A stretch of DNA of 64,000 nt from Plicaturopsis crispa FD-325 SS-3. Its lineage: Eukaryota > Basidiomycota > Agaricomycetes > Amylocorticiales > Amylocorticiaceae. Under the pieces are notes generated by a model that ran no database searches, was not told the DNA's origin, and saw nothing but the letters and a program-made list of their open reading frames with translations. Numbering within the stretch: position 1 is the first letter of the stretch; each line of letters opens with the position of its first letter. Below, one piece after another: positions 1 through 11,543 of the stretch. A program made the translations under genes and the position numbers. The DNA is taken from positions 925,079-989,078 of the forward strand of contig KN832559.1 in the NCBI GenBank assembly GCA_000827205.1. The letters are read 5' to 3'.

Positions 1-1508
1 ATCGTGCATATAACTCTGACATGTATACGAACGTAGTCGAGTATGCTCGTAAATGTAAGTACCATCCGTCGAAGTTTTTCTCCCGCCCAATGTTTATCTC
101 AACGACATTGTAGCTCGTCATGGCCATCGTCGTTCAAAGGTATGCTCAGTGCCTGCCACGTTTCCCCACATTCTGAAACTCATTTGAACTTCGCTGGCAG
201 TTTCTTCGCCATGAGAATTCATCATCGTATGTATCAGCACTTCACATTTGAACGAGCACGCTAAATTTGCGGCGCAGTGTGTCAGTCACAGATCAAGTGG
301 TATCTTACTACTATCATTGTAGGCATTATTCCTGCCATCCGTCAACGCCTCTTACTCATGAAGATATAAGCTGTTGATCGTCTTTCTGCATTTTTGTGCG
401 TATCGTTCACCCTTACCCTTCTTACGAGAGTTCTCATATTATCGCAGGTTTCGGAATGGGTAAGCACGGGTCAATCCTTCTATAGCGAGCCGTCTCACAC
501 GTCTATTGCACAGAAACAGCCGTGGAATTGTAAGTGTTTATTGGAAGTCGTCGTGAATTATACTCATGCCGACCCTGTTCCAGTTTCATCATAAGGCGCC
601 TGGACAAGCTCCAGGATGTCACGGTTCGTCGCTCCCACTGCAGGTAGAAATCTCGCCTTTTTCAATTACTGATGCACACCGCTAGTTTATCGCTGTGTTA
701 CCGTTTGGCATTACCGCGGTCCTATCCGACATAATCATCGCGGTAGCGCTATGCATCCTCTTAGCGAGCAATCGCTCCGAATTTGAAGGGTGAGTACGCC
801 ATCCCCTTCCTGACTATGCCGAAAATGCCAATGGGTATCTACAGCACGAATCTCCTTATCAACCGTCTCATTGTGTATGCCATCAACCGATGCTTACTGA
901 CGTCGTACGTCCCATCCTACTTATATGGCATTAGTTTATTGACCCTGTTCTTAGCGCTGTCGCCATTGCTGAAGTCATCGTCGTAAGCTCTCCGCTTCCT
1001 CGGTACTTGCATTGAATCGACTTATATTTTCGAATCATAGTTCACTCTCATGCCCAACTCGTTCTACACGCTCGCTATCGACTTTATCATCGGTAAATGT
1101 ACGTCGATTCCCACTCTCTATAAAGTTCCATCTCACATGTGCACCCTAGTATACGCCAACTCCCTTCTTGCGACCCTCAATTCGCGCACGTCGCTGCGAC
1201 AAAAACTGGACGAAGGTTCCTCGGCTGAAGGCACGACCACAAGCTTCAGGGTCGCGACTGCGCGCACTGCCGTACAGACCGAGAGTTATGATTTGACGAG
1301 GGTAAGCCGGTTTGTGCGTGGGCTTTGCGTCAAACTCACAAGTTGATCTAGATGGGGGCGCTGTCGGATAACGACACATCGCACTTTGAGAGTCGTACGG
1401 AGAAGGCGGTACGTGCTGTTGTCTCCTTTGACGACGTTGAAATCTAAACCCGCTGAAATGCAGGAAATTCCCCAGAGCAGACGCTTCAACCCAATAGCTA
1501 CGGTTTAG
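1..1508 (+). CDS. DUF6534-type integral membrane protein, 3' portion (5' end outside window)
   Basis: The function is unknown; the DUF6534 family consists of multi-pass membrane proteins, often with seven helices, expanded in mushroom-forming fungi. The frame is recovered only after splicing many very short exons: about 114-139, 201-226, 278-340, 448-459, 514-529, 584-623, 686-789, 845-904, 955-982, 1041-1098, 1150-1301, 1352-1408 and 1464-1508 (stop TAG 1506-1508). Family hallmarks read across junctions: VVQSFFAMRIHH (exons 114 and 201), LSDIIIAVALCILLASNRSE, NLLINRLIVYAIN, and IIGKLYANSLLATLNSR over the 1099-1149 intron. The last of these is the usual DUF6534 C-terminal signature. The soluble tail (GALSDNDTSHFESR) is short. 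The first helices lie upstream of base 1, so the protein is incomplete here. Two exons are only 12 and 16 nt. The family call rests on recalled motifs and is fairly sure. Confidence 0.8.
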
Positions 1509-1693
1509 CGGCTGGCCGTGTTACCTCTTTCTTGTATTTTTGAGCCTTGTATAGTATGTCTGTAATACGCCGTAACCTATAATACTATTTCCCCCTGCGT
1601 CACCCAAGCGTCAGGTAAATCTCACGTGGCGGCGCCTCATGATGGCTGCCTCTCAGGTTATGAGGTGCTTTACACCGTTTCTCTCTTACCGCG

Positions 1694-4393
1694 ATGTCGC
1701 CAGGCTTGGCCAAACTGGTCTTCGTGTCGGTCTTCGCTATAAACCGTGTCCTCTGGTCTCAAGGTCGCTATGGAACGCTGCCGGCGAGCAGTCATAAGTC
1801 CTTAGGGGCTTACTTTGCGAAGAGAGACTTGTCTTTCGGATCGGAGCATGGGAACACAAGTTATGCAGTATCGCAGACCAAGGTGAGTGCAGGACTGCGC
1901 AGGGGCATAGGACCTTGTCGACTGACCAGACGTCCCAGTGTGAGCCTTTGTCGTTTCCCGTCGAGTCGCAGTGCGCACACGTCCGGGAAGCTTGCATCAA
2001 GCCAGATACCGTCCTACACATCCATTACCTCCGATCCTACTTCTGCGCCAAACCCAGCTTACGCCCCCTGCACTTCGCGGGGCTTATCGTATGGCTGGTA
2101 TTTCTGTTCAGCACCCTCGGCATCTCCGCCTCCGATTTCTTCACGCCCAATCTCGCAACGATAGCCCAGCTCCTGGGGCTAGACGAGAACGTCGCCGGCG
2201 TGACGTTCCTTGCGTTCGGAAATGGCAGTCCGGATGTCTTTTCCACATTCTCGGCCATGCGCGCTAACTCGGGCAGCCTGGCCATTGGCGAACTACTCGG
2301 TGCGGCGTCTTTCATCGTCTCGTGCGTGGTGGGATCCATGTGTATCATCAAGCCGTTCCGGGTCAACCGCGCACCGTTCCTCCGCGACGTTGGCTTCTTC
2401 ACCGTAGCTGTCGTATTGCTGCTAGTGATATTAAGGGACGAGCGGATCGTCGCATGGGAGGCGGGAACCTTGATCGTGCTATATGTCGTTTATGTGCTCG
2501 TCGTCGTCATCGGGTCCTGGTGGGAACGTAGGCGCGATCGGAAACAGCGCGTCGAAGCGCTGATACGCGCAGAGTATGGCCCCGAAGACGCTCCTCCGCC
2601 CTCTTTATATGTCGAAGAACCCTACAGGGATGACCGTGAGCCTCACGTAGATACTCTGACCGTGCCCCCTGCTCACGTTTTCGAAAAAGCTGCTTCGCCT
2701 CGAAATGAAGAGAGATCACTAGTCGCGCCGACACCTATCAGGCCGCGTGCAAAATCCTCTCCTCACCCTCCGCGGCTAGGCCTGCAAACCTCCGAACTGC
2801 CTATACGACCGCATTCACGCACGCCCTCCCCGACACCTGGCTCGACACCATACCTCAACATGCCATCGTTTTCCCTGGTCGGCGCCCTCGAATTCCGTCA
2901 AGTCGTCGCATCCCTCCAAAATCAAGCCGCCAGCTCGTCGCTCAGCGTTTTCGACACCCCAGTCACGCCATATGCAGGTGGACACTATCACCACCACCCT
3001 TACCATCACCACCGCTCTCGATCACACACCCCGACGCAGGATCAGGACCCCTTTGACGCGGCTCTCGGCGTCCCTCTGAACGAGCGCCCACAATTACTAG
3101 TCACCCCTGCTGCGAACGATGAGCACTACGGTGGCCATCCACCAGAATACTTTGGCTCCAGCCAATCCTCTATACCTACCATCTCCCATACCGCCGCCTC
3201 CCCAACAGCTTCAGACGACGACACCGAGTCCCGAACGTACACACCGCCGACACGCCGGCAACGTATCCTGCACACACTAAGCCGCGTGTATCACATCCTA
3301 TGCCCATCCTTACATAACTTCCGCTCCAAGACATTCGTGAGCCAGGTCGCCTCCCTTTTCGCCGCCCCGGCCGTCATGGCGCTTACACTCACCCTGCCCG
3401 TCATCGTGACGCCGTACGAGAGCCCGTACTCGTCCGCTGAAAAGTCTCCGGGCGAGTCGGCGCGGCTGATTGACTTTGAGGAGGAAGGTATTGAGCGCAC
3501 GCTCATCGCGGAGGAGGAAGTCGCCGACGAGATGCACGAGCTTAAATTCAACAAGTGGCTGATGGCCACGCAGTGTGCGCTAGGCCCGCTGTTTTGCGTC
3601 GCCGTCCTCTTCAGTGCGTTGCCTTCCGCCTTCTTTCCACTCCTGCGCATCAAATTTTAATCGTGAACGTTAACGATACCAAATTAGACGGTACGAAACA
3701 CGAGATGTGGCTCCTGATAGCCACCGCCATCTCTGGTCTCGCTGTCGCGGCGCTGGTCGCCATATTTGCGGACAGGGGCGAGCATCCTACGGCACGCATG
3801 GCGCGGTGCTCCATGGGCTTTATGGTGGCTATCGTTTGGATCATGGCTATCGCAGACGAGGTGGTCAATGTCCTCCAGGTACTGCTTATGCTACGGGACA
3901 CATGGGAATGGTGCTGACCTCCTGTTCGTTGTTCGTGTGTTAGACGTTCGGTTTCATATTCGGGCTGTCGGATGCGATCATTGGTCTGACGATATTCGCG
4001 GTCGGGAACTCGCTGGCGGACCTCGTCGCGAATATGAGTGTCGCCGTAAGTCCCCCTTCAGCATCGTGCTACACGTCGTATCGCTCACGCCCGCCCCAGG
4101 TATTCGCGCCCATCATGGGGTTCTCCGCATGCTTCGGCGGGCCCATGCTAAACATCCTCCTCGGCGTCGGCATATCCGGCTCGTACATCATCCAACAAAC
4201 AACCGAGCCATACAACCTCCGCTTCTCCTCCACCCTCGTCGTCAGCACCGTAGGCCTCCTCGCGCTCCTCCTCACCACGCTCGTGTTCGTCCCGCTGAAC
4301 GGGTACTTCCTCACGCGCAGATGGGGCATATTTCTGATTGCGTCGTATGTGGTGCTGATGAGTGTTAATGTTATTGTGGAGGTTAGGAGTTGA
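1694..4393 (+). CDS. Sodium/calcium (cation/Ca2+) exchanger family protein
   Basis: Predicted antiporter of the CaCA superfamily (Na_Ca_ex domains), moving Ca2+ against Na+, H+ or K+ across a vacuolar, ER or mitochondrial membrane; location and counter-ion are not decided by sequence. Exons 1694-1882, 1939-3613, 3688-3878, 3944-4045 and 4100-4393 give 816 aa. The alpha-1 repeat has GNGSPDVFSTFSAM (near nt 2219) and the alpha-2 repeat has GNSLADLVANMSVA (near nt 4006), the two ion-binding signatures. Hydrophobic helices flank each repeat. Between them is a cytosolic loop of roughly 300 residues, rich in Pro and Ser, with a histidine cluster near nt 2985-3025 and an acidic patch near nt 3465-3540. 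The protein starts with a cleavable-looking hydrophobic segment (LAKLVFVSVFAINRVLW). It resembles fungal Ecm27/NCLX-like exchangers more than the H+/Ca2+ CAX group, because of the GNGxPD motif. Confidence 0.9.
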
Positions 4394-4916
4394 TTGTGCT
4401 AAGGATTGTGCATGGGATGGTTATGGGTGTGCGGGGGTTTTGGGGGGTGGTATTTTTTACATCTAGGAACGATATAATTAGTATACACGCTATGCACTGC
4501 ACATTCATTTTTTTCTTGTCCTGAGGGTGTCCCGAAGGTAGAGTCCGATATCAAGCGCGTGTGTTGCAGCCGCCGTACCTTGTACGGGGATGGTAATTGC
4601 ATGACCGCCGCAAGCGCCGCCAGCGCCTTTTCAAGCTTCGTTCATCATGCATCACCGCTGGGCGCTTGAGCAGGTCCGAAGCTGAAGGCTGGTACGTTGA
4701 CCTCCTACCTCGACCTCCCGATTGAAGACTTCGTCGTCTGGATTGACTGGCAGGTGAGTTATGCCATTCCGAAGTCTACTATTATAATGGACACCGAAAA
4801 CGAACGAACCAGCACTAGGCTACACAAAACGCCAAGTTAAATCATGCAACAGCGCACGCGGCTCAGCCTGTTCGCACTGTTTCTCGTGCGTAACGCAAAT
4901 ACAGTTCCCTCCACAG
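4394..4916. other. Spacer and unresolved 5' exon region of the paraoxonase-like gene
   Basis: Between the exchanger stop and the confident start of the paraoxonase-like frame. A stretch ending at about 4753 reads open (YLDLPIEDFVVWIDWQ) and is followed by a canonical donor gtgagt. It splices in phase to the acceptor at 4916, but no in-frame ATG was found upstream. An alternative first exon, ATG 4844-4885, would need a 31-nt intron, shorter than any other in the window. cDNA would settle it. Confidence 0.4.
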
Positions 4917-6215
4917 CTCAAATTCATACTGATCGTGCCGCATACGATCACACAGGCAGCCTTCGTCTGGAGAAACGGACGTGTCATGCGAAATTTCCTC
5001 GTCCTGTCAGACTTCCCCGCCGGGTACTATGCCGGCGGGGACTGGCAGACACAGTGCGAGGTGATCAAGGACGAGCCAGCCGGTGCAATGAAATACTGCG
5101 AGGACGCGACTTTCTGGGACCAGCTCGACGGTGCTGGGAAGGTGCGCGAGCGCCTCCTGCTCCTCAGCTGTGATCCCAACCGGAAATCGTGGAACACCGT
5201 GATGGGACCTTTGAACGACCCAACGCCCCTCGGAGCGCTGTGGTTGTATGCGCCCTCTGCCACTGGGACAGAGAAAGCTACGCCGCAACGCGTTGTGCTC
5301 CAGGGATACCCGCAGGGACACGATTTCCACCCTCTTGGGCTGGAGATCTACCCTTCCCGAGATGGCACGGACTCGAACCTGTTTGTCGTCAACCACGCCC
5401 GCCAGCGCACAGTCATAGAGCAGTTCATCGTGTCCCCTGCCTCGCCGACGGAGGCGACATGGGTTCGCACTATCTCGCTCAAGTACTTCGTCTCGCCCAA
5501 CGCGCTTGCCCTCACCTCCCCCACTTCGTTCTATGTCAGCAACGACCACTTTTTCACGCGTAGACTGCCCGCTCCGTTTGGTGGAATCCTTCCCATGATC
5601 GAGTCGACGTTTGCATTGCCGTTCGGATGGCTCGCACATGTCTCGCTCGAGGGAGGGGATAAAGGGGAAGTGAAAGTCAACCACAAATTCTCTGCGTTCG
5701 GTGTACCGTTTGCCAACGGTGTCGCCATCTCGCCCGATGGACGAACGGTAGCGCTTTCTGCGACATCGTTCGGCCGCGTCAACTTCTATGCTCGCGACGC
5801 AGTCACTAACGACCTCACGTTCACCCATGCGGTGCAGACGCCTTTCACTCCCGACAACATCATGTACGACGACGACGGCACGCTCATCGTCGCCGGCCAC
5901 CCGCATTTCCCCTCCGTCATCGCCGTCGCCGCTAATAAATCCGAACGAGCGCCCAGCTGGGTCATTTCCCTTACGCCACGGAGTCAAAGTTTTCTCCAGG
6001 ATGAGTCTAGCGTTCTACCGGCTGCATATGACACCGCGGCGCCAATCAGTGCCAGCTCTAAGGTGCCTGCAGTGCACAGCCATGCCGTTGAGACAATTGT
6101 CCAGAGCAATGGCACTGGGTTCTCGACGTCTTGTACGGGACTGCGGGACTCCCTTACCGGCGTGGTTTATGTTACCGGCTTATACGAGGAGGGCCTGCTG
6201 GCGTGTAAGCCTTGA
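4917..6215 (+). CDS. Paraoxonase/arylesterase-like lactonase (5' end uncertain)
   Basis: Six-bladed beta-propeller hydrolase of the serum paraoxonase/arylesterase and SMP-30 type; members are Ca2+-dependent esterases or lactonases. The frame from 4917 is open for about 432 residues without an intron. Features shared with animal PON proteins as I recall them: a CEVI...YCED segment near the start, HPLGLEIYPS with a following LFVVNHARQ strand, SPNAL...SFYVSNDHFFTRR (the PON 'NDHYF' blade), FANGVAISPDGRTVALS, and a C-terminal VVYVTGLYEEGLLACKP. Asn and Asp residues in NDH and NG are candidates for the Ca2+ site. A hydrophobic stretch at the N-terminus (LKFILIVPHTI) may be a signal anchor. The true first exon is not resolved: an internal ATG exists at 4986, and an upstream exon is possible. 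The substrate is unknown. Confidence 0.78.
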   Translation, partial: LKFILIVPHTITQAAFVWRNGRVMRNFLVLSDFPAGYYAGGDWQTQCEVIKDEPAGAMKYCEDATFWDQLDGAGKVRERLLLLSCDPNRKSWNTVMGPLNDPTPLGALWLYAPSATGTEKATPQRVVLQGYPQGHDFHPLGLEIYPSRDGTDSNLFVVNHARQRTVIEQFIVSPASPTEATWVRTISLKYFVSPNALALTSPTSFYVSNDHFFTRRLPAPFGGILPMIESTFALPFGWLAHVSLEGGDKGEVKVNHKFSAFGVPFANGVAISPDGRTVALSATSFGRVNFYARDAVTNDLTFTHAVQTPFTPDNIMYDDDGTLIVAGHPHFPSVIAVAANKSERAPSWVISLTPRSQSFLQDESSVLPAAYDTAAPISASSKVPAVHSHAVETIVQSNGTGFSTSCTGLRDSLTGVVYVTGLYEEGLLACKP

Positions 6216-6299
6216 ACGCGCATAAGTTTTGCTCACGGGGTGATGTGGACGGTTGCTTGCTAAAATGTACAATACATGAACGAATTCAAGTACAATTGC
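6216..6299. other. Short convergent spacer, nothing recognised
   Basis: Spacer between the plus-strand paraoxonase-like gene and the tentative minus-strand gene. No motif beyond AT-rich 3' sequence. Confidence 0.5.
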
Positions 6300-7305
6300 T
6301 TACTCCAGCTTGACGGAAAACGGGTTCCTGCCCACGCAATGCTCCGTGGTACGGTTCGTTCGTTCTCTCGGGTATGATAGTGATCTCGTCCCGCCCGTGA
6401 TATCCGGGTCTCTGATCCATGCATTCTGCATGTGTGGCGCCCACTCGAGGAAAATACGTATTGCGTCCTCGTCGGGCATCGCAGGTCACTCGCATGAATG
6501 ATACATATTGGGCATCCATCTAAGAATACCGTGGCGCTATAGCTTGCGAAGTTCACAGCACGCTGAATACACGATTGATTGAGCAGAAGGGACGTGCAGA
6601 CGATTAACGCTAAGCCCACCTCGTTATGCATCGCCTGACGCACGTTTCTGACCATTCTGGTCGGCGCAACGCGGTGGATCACGGTCAGCAGAAGATAAGG
6701 CCAGATTTTACGCAATGTTCTGCACGACTTATCTCACACAGGTCGCAGTACCGCGTTTTCAAGAGGCGAAACTGCTACCGGAGGGCGAGGCTGGGAGTTG
6801 ATCGGAAGCCATTAATAGTAGGAGATAGTGGATATCGTGAACAAAGCTTATTAGCGTGGTACTAGTTGCAGTATTCCGGGCGAATGTCTTCCTGACGGAA
6901 AGGACCTCTGAGACTTCTGAAGCTTCCCCCGGACGGAACTTGATATTCAATCTCGTAGCCCCAGCCAGCAATCTGTTGGTGGCGCGTCAGCACAGACATG
7001 AAGCAGTCTCATCACGAAAGACGTACCGACTTGAAAAATTGCAGAGTTCCTACAACAAGCCCCACAACCCAGCAGTTCGTGCGGATGCGAACTTGCACGG
7101 TCTGGCTTTCTGATAGATGGTACAGTTGCGACACTGTTTCTCGGAAAGGTCCATTACTGGGATTCATATTGCCAAATGCCTGTGGAGATACCGATGACAT
7201 CTGAGGATGCATTGACAGGATGGGACATGAGCCTACCGGATTGCGTGCAGAGGCGTCTGGTGCTCTGCCCACTGGGTGTCCCATACCTCCAAATTGGTAA
7301 GACAT
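6300..7305 (-). CDS. Uncharacterised protein, tentative multi-exon model
   Basis: I do not recognise a family. Two exons are well supported: 7027-7305, starting MSYQFGGMGHPVGRAP, and 6862-6972, joined by a canonical intron (gtacgt...caacag, 6973-7026). They give a Gly/Pro/Met-rich N-terminus, a hydrophobic strand CWVVGLVVGTLQFF and a tail IAGWGYEIEYQVPSGG...DIRPEYCN. Reading stops at TAG 6862-6864, but a donor overlaps that codon. Splicing there keeps a frame open into a segment near 6650-6730 (RKIWPYLLLTVIHRVAP) and possibly the coding-looking block 6300-6479 (DEDAIRIFLEWAPHMQNAW). So it is either one 4-5 exon gene or a 130-aa gene followed by a separate small gene of 59 codons. The downstream exons are inference. 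Confidence 0.4.
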
Positions 7306-8260
7306 AGTTGTTGTTGGGCAGTGGGACTTGCGATGTTGGTAGTAAGGGTGATGGCGAGGTTCTAGCTTGGTCGTAGATAGACCCGTTTATATAGACCCAT
7401 AATCTGTGTGCAGGCGCTCGAAAGAGACGCCGAAGATCCTCGGACAGTGCGTGGAGGCCACGCAAGGAGTATCGAGTCCGAAAAGATATGCGCAGCATGA
7501 CATATGCACACGTCCGGTGTTCAAACGAAGAGGGACTGAGAGCAGAGACAGATGTGATCCTCGCTCATTCTATGCCTGGAGTCCAGCAACACAATCAAAG
7601 ACCAGATGTCGCTGCAGAGACAGGGACCCAGAGGTTTTACATCTCAGCCATGCGAAATATTCCGCATAAAGCACTCAATCCTTACCTTGATTGCGTTAAA
7701 AGCCTCGGCTTCACGTTTTCTCTGCCCTGATAGTAGAGCTCCCTACCACTGCCATTGTAAGTGGTGCCGACCAGCCAGACGTGTTCTTTTTGCACAAGAA
7801 GCGACGATAGGATTGAGCATGTGAGATCATTCGAGTTTTCTGAAGCAAATTTAGCGTTGTAGAGAGAACATGAGTGGAGCGCAAGTACGAATATTATCCG
7901 AGTCGTCAATATTGGTCGCCCATGATGGTCAGGTCGAGGCATGTTCGCGGGGTTTGGATATTCTCCGAGTTCCGAAATCGTGGCTGCCCGGGCAGCCAAG
8001 TTGCGCCACTGTGTTTCTTTGTACTCGACCTTGCGCGTTCACGATATTCTTGAATCGAATCAGCTCCTCTCTACCGGCGACTAGTTGTACTGTGGCCTAG
8101 CTTTCTGCACGAGCTTTCATCCCCTTGTTCTGCTTTCCTGTCTCCTCGATCCTCACCATACGCGCCTTTAACTTCGCTCGGAGCAGTTATAACGCAGCGG
8201 ACGCGATCGGCCATCTAGGTCGTTGCAAGGCTCTCGTGGACGCGCAGGTACCCACGAGCC
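7306..8260. other. Intergenic region, divergent promoters, no gene seen
   Basis: About 950 bases between divergent genes. Open frames here are short, lack splice support and resemble no family I know. It must contain the promoters of the uncharacterised minus gene and of the palA homologue. No clear TATA box was found. Confidence 0.5.
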
Positions 8261-11200
8261 ATGCCAAATCAACTTGCTATACCATTCAAGAGAACCTATA
8301 CGCCACCCATAAGGCAGGCGACGCGTGACTATTTACTAGAGCACGGCGACACGCATCCTGACACAGTCAAATGGGATATAAATCAATGGGAAGCTCTCCG
8401 TAAAAACGGAGTGGGCGGTACTGTCCATGTGAATCGTATAGACGCGACCATCAGGTCAGTCATTCGTTCACGAGCTTTTCGGCATCTCATGGCTTTTCAA
8501 GCTACCACGCCCAACTTGTGTTCATTTTGACGAAGCTTCCGAATGATGTCAGTGTCTATCACCGATCGTTCATCCGTCGAAGATGCTATATTTTGTTTAT
8601 AGATAAACCTAGAAATCTCATACGCGACTGCGTTCGCGCCGAGCGCTATCCCGATCGGTCTGCGAGACCTGATGTTTGAACGCGCTTGTGTACTATTCAA
8701 TCTAGCCGCGTTATATTCTCAGCTGGCTGGAGCAGAAGACCGCTCAAATCCTCAAGGAGTCAAGCGGGCTAAGGTATACTTCGAAGTGAGCAGACATGCC
8801 TTAGCGTCGAAATTCCTCCGTTCATTTCTTTCACTTCAGAGCGCAGCTGGCACACTATCATACCTCAACACATCTGTCCTTCCTAAATTTTCGTTGCCCG
8901 ATAGCGAGGAGGATAGACCGCTTGATCTCACAGAACCTTTCATCAAGAGCCTAGAGTTGTTGATGCTTGCTCAAGCACAAGAGTGCGTGTGGCAGAGAGC
9001 TGTGATGGGTAAAATTCACGTTGCCCAAGTTGGTATGGACGTCACTTACCATCAATACCGCAGACAGTATGAAGAACGGCGTGATAGCCAAGCTCGCTAC
9101 TCAGGTATTCGCCTTGTTATTGATACTCACTATCAAAACCGCTGACGGTAAATAGGTTTCGATATATTACAGTCATGCAGCCACGACTATTCAAGAGGCT
9201 TCTCCCGATATCAGGGAGATATTTCCTCCTGTGAATACTCATTGCTTAGTCGCAGAACTGTTTCTCACGACGATATAGCACTGGTTACCACATCTGCAGG
9301 CCAAGGAGCATCATTTCAGTGCAGCAGCACAGTACCGGAAAAGTGTCGACGAATTGGAAGCTAATGAGTGAAGATAAACGAAGTTGATTGTTGATCTCAT
9401 CCTCATCTTGACCTCAGGTATGGCGTAGAACTTGCACGGCTAGGGCAAGCACAGGAAGACGCCAAGAAAGGATATAATATAGCGCGGCGAGGGGGCGTTG
9501 CTGAGGATGTCCTCAAAGACGTGAAGGCAAGTACGACTAACGACCGCCACCATTGATAATGTCATTAACGCCGTCACCAGTCCATCCTTGACAATGTAGA
9601 GAAGAATATCACCCGCGCAGAACGAGACAACGACTTGATCTACCATCAAGACGTGCCCGCTGTGTCATCTCTTCCGCTGATCGGGGCGGCACCGATAGCC
9701 AAGAGCAATGTTCCTCCGGGGCTTGCAAACCCACAACATGCTCTGGGTGATCAGCAGGCCATTTTTGGGGATGTACTTGCGGCTGGTGCTCGAAGTGCCA
9801 TTGGTGAGTCCTTTTTGATGCATTTCAGTGAGTCCCCCATTTGACGCAGAGGGAAACGTGGTTTTTAGACATATATAACCACAACAAGCAAGCCTTGATC
9901 GAGGAGAAGATAACGGAGTTTGTCAACGAACTGGATGCTGAGTGTGACGAGTGAGTGTTCCCGCAGGCACTCTTATGAGAATGTATCTGACATAGCTACT
10001 CAAGGACCCTCCGAGTACTCAAACTCCCGTCCGCACTTGATGCGTTAGAGAAATCCGTCGGGCTACCTACGAGTCTGCTGAAGAAAGCTGAGGAGGTGCG
10101 GCTAGAGGATGGGCCTGCGAAGATTGAAAAGTTTATCGAGGATGTGGAAAGGCTCGCGGTGCACGTCTCCAACATATTGGATGAGGTATGCCTACACTTG
10201 CTTTGACTCCGCCACTCCTCATACTCATTTGCAATCTCAGGCGATGGATATCCTCGACAACGAAGCATCAGAGGATGAGGCGGCACGGAAGTCTGGCCTA
10301 ATCGATCGTCCATTCTCACACGATGCCAACAAGCACCTCGTCGAAAAAGAGCGCAGATACCGTGATGTGGTGAGACAGGCCAAGGACAGCGATGCCCTGG
10401 TAGTCGACAAATGGGAGCAATGGGAGAAGAACATCACTGATCTCACGCTAGACCCAGTACGTCGTTCAACCATGCAGTATTTCACCTGTCTCATATAGGT
10501 CTCCATGTCAGGACGAGCTGGAAGAACTTATCCCATCCACAGCCGTTCCGTTCTCGAGCCGTCCGAAATCTGCTAACGCAGAGACGCAAAGTCATGCTCG
10601 CGCGCTCCGGGTATTGCTCGAGTCGCTAGATGACCTCCGAACTGCTCGAGCTAGCCTCGTCGAGCGTGCGGACCGCCTTTCTGAAGCAGATGATATCCAA
10701 CCTCGAATTTTGAAAGCGGCCGCAGGCATCGAACGATGGGCCGAAGTGCAGCCTGTCATGTTCGAGGACATCATGGATGAGGAGATGGCGAAATACGACA
10801 AATTTATCAAGGGTGTATCACAGAACGGCGAAAAGCAGGAAACGATGCTTGAAGAAATTAGGGTACGCAACTCCCGCTAACTGGTTGCTCGCACGATGGA
10901 CTCACATCCTGCTTCAGAGTCGCAACGAGGCCTTCCTGTCGTCCCGCAAGGACGACCCATCCATTAAGGAGCGCGAACATGCGCTGCAATCTCTCGATCT
11001 AGCGTATCATAAATATCGCGAAATCAGCCACAACCTTGACGAGGGATTACACGTATGTATTCTTCGAGCGTTCATTGTCGTTTTATGTCAGCTTACAATA
11101 CCTCAGTTCTATAACGATCTGGCGGGAATACTCCAGCAGTTCAAAGAATCCTGCCAAGTCTGGGCCCACACGCGGCAGCTCGAAATCCAGTGCGTTACGC

Positions 11201-11543
11201 TTTCAATTTCCGATCCATTTGTTGGGGCCCTGACCGCCATTGCCGTAGATCGCTTCACCAATCGATGCAGTCCATGTCATTGCAGGATGTGACCACGGAG
11301 CCAGAACGTCCTCAGCCGAAGTCTGCTAAGACACCACGCCCACAAACGCCCCCGACTGTCGTTGCCCCTCCTGTGCCCGTGCCTCACAGTGTAAACCCGA
11401 CACCACGAAAATCAGGGAAAGCACCGTTGAAGGCACCACTGCCTTCCCTCAAATCGGATGAGTGGGAGTCTCTGGAGTTACCCCCGGGCCCGCCACCGAA
11501 GACCAAGTCCCGAACGCCCCGACATGCAGTGCCTCAAGCCTGA
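8261..11543 (+). CDS. RIM20: pH-response regulator PalA/Rim20 (BRO1-domain protein)
   Basis: Scaffold of the fungal ambient-pH pathway. In yeast and Aspergillus, PalA/Rim20 binds ESCRT-III (Snf7/Vps32) on endosomes through its BRO1 domain and presents the PacC/Rim101 factor to the protease PalB/Rim13. Sixteen exons (8261-8454, 8502-8547, 8603-8785, 8840-9008, 9064-9104, 9156-9230, 9279-9367, 9418-9526, 9581-9803, 9869-9950, 10005-10185, 10241-10456, 10512-10862, 10918-11052, 11107-11189, 11249-11543) give 823 aa. Diagnostic blocks: MPNQLAIPFKRTY at the start, WDINQWEALRKNGVGGTVHV, FERACVLFNLAALYSQLA, LMLAQAQECVWQRAVMD. These match PalA better than Bro1, as I recall them. The middle is the coiled V-domain that binds YPxL motifs, and the tail is proline-rich and probably disordered. 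The 9527-9580 intron has a GC donor. The ATG at 8261 fits the family start. Confidence 0.92.

Noticed and set aside
5007-5987. A 326-codon open frame antisense to the paraoxonase-like gene
   Set aside because: It mirrors a GC-rich real gene, has no family motifs and begins and ends within the opposite coding sequence.
6260-6715. Single 151-codon minus-strand frame
   Set aside because: The biologically plausible peptides lie in another frame (DEDAIRIFLEW and following). This frame is Arg/Cys-rich noise except where it overlaps the tentative exons.
7406-7830. Overlapping plus-strand frames upstream of palA
   Set aside because: No ATG-supported, spliceable model and no homology. Treated as promoter and UTR sequence.
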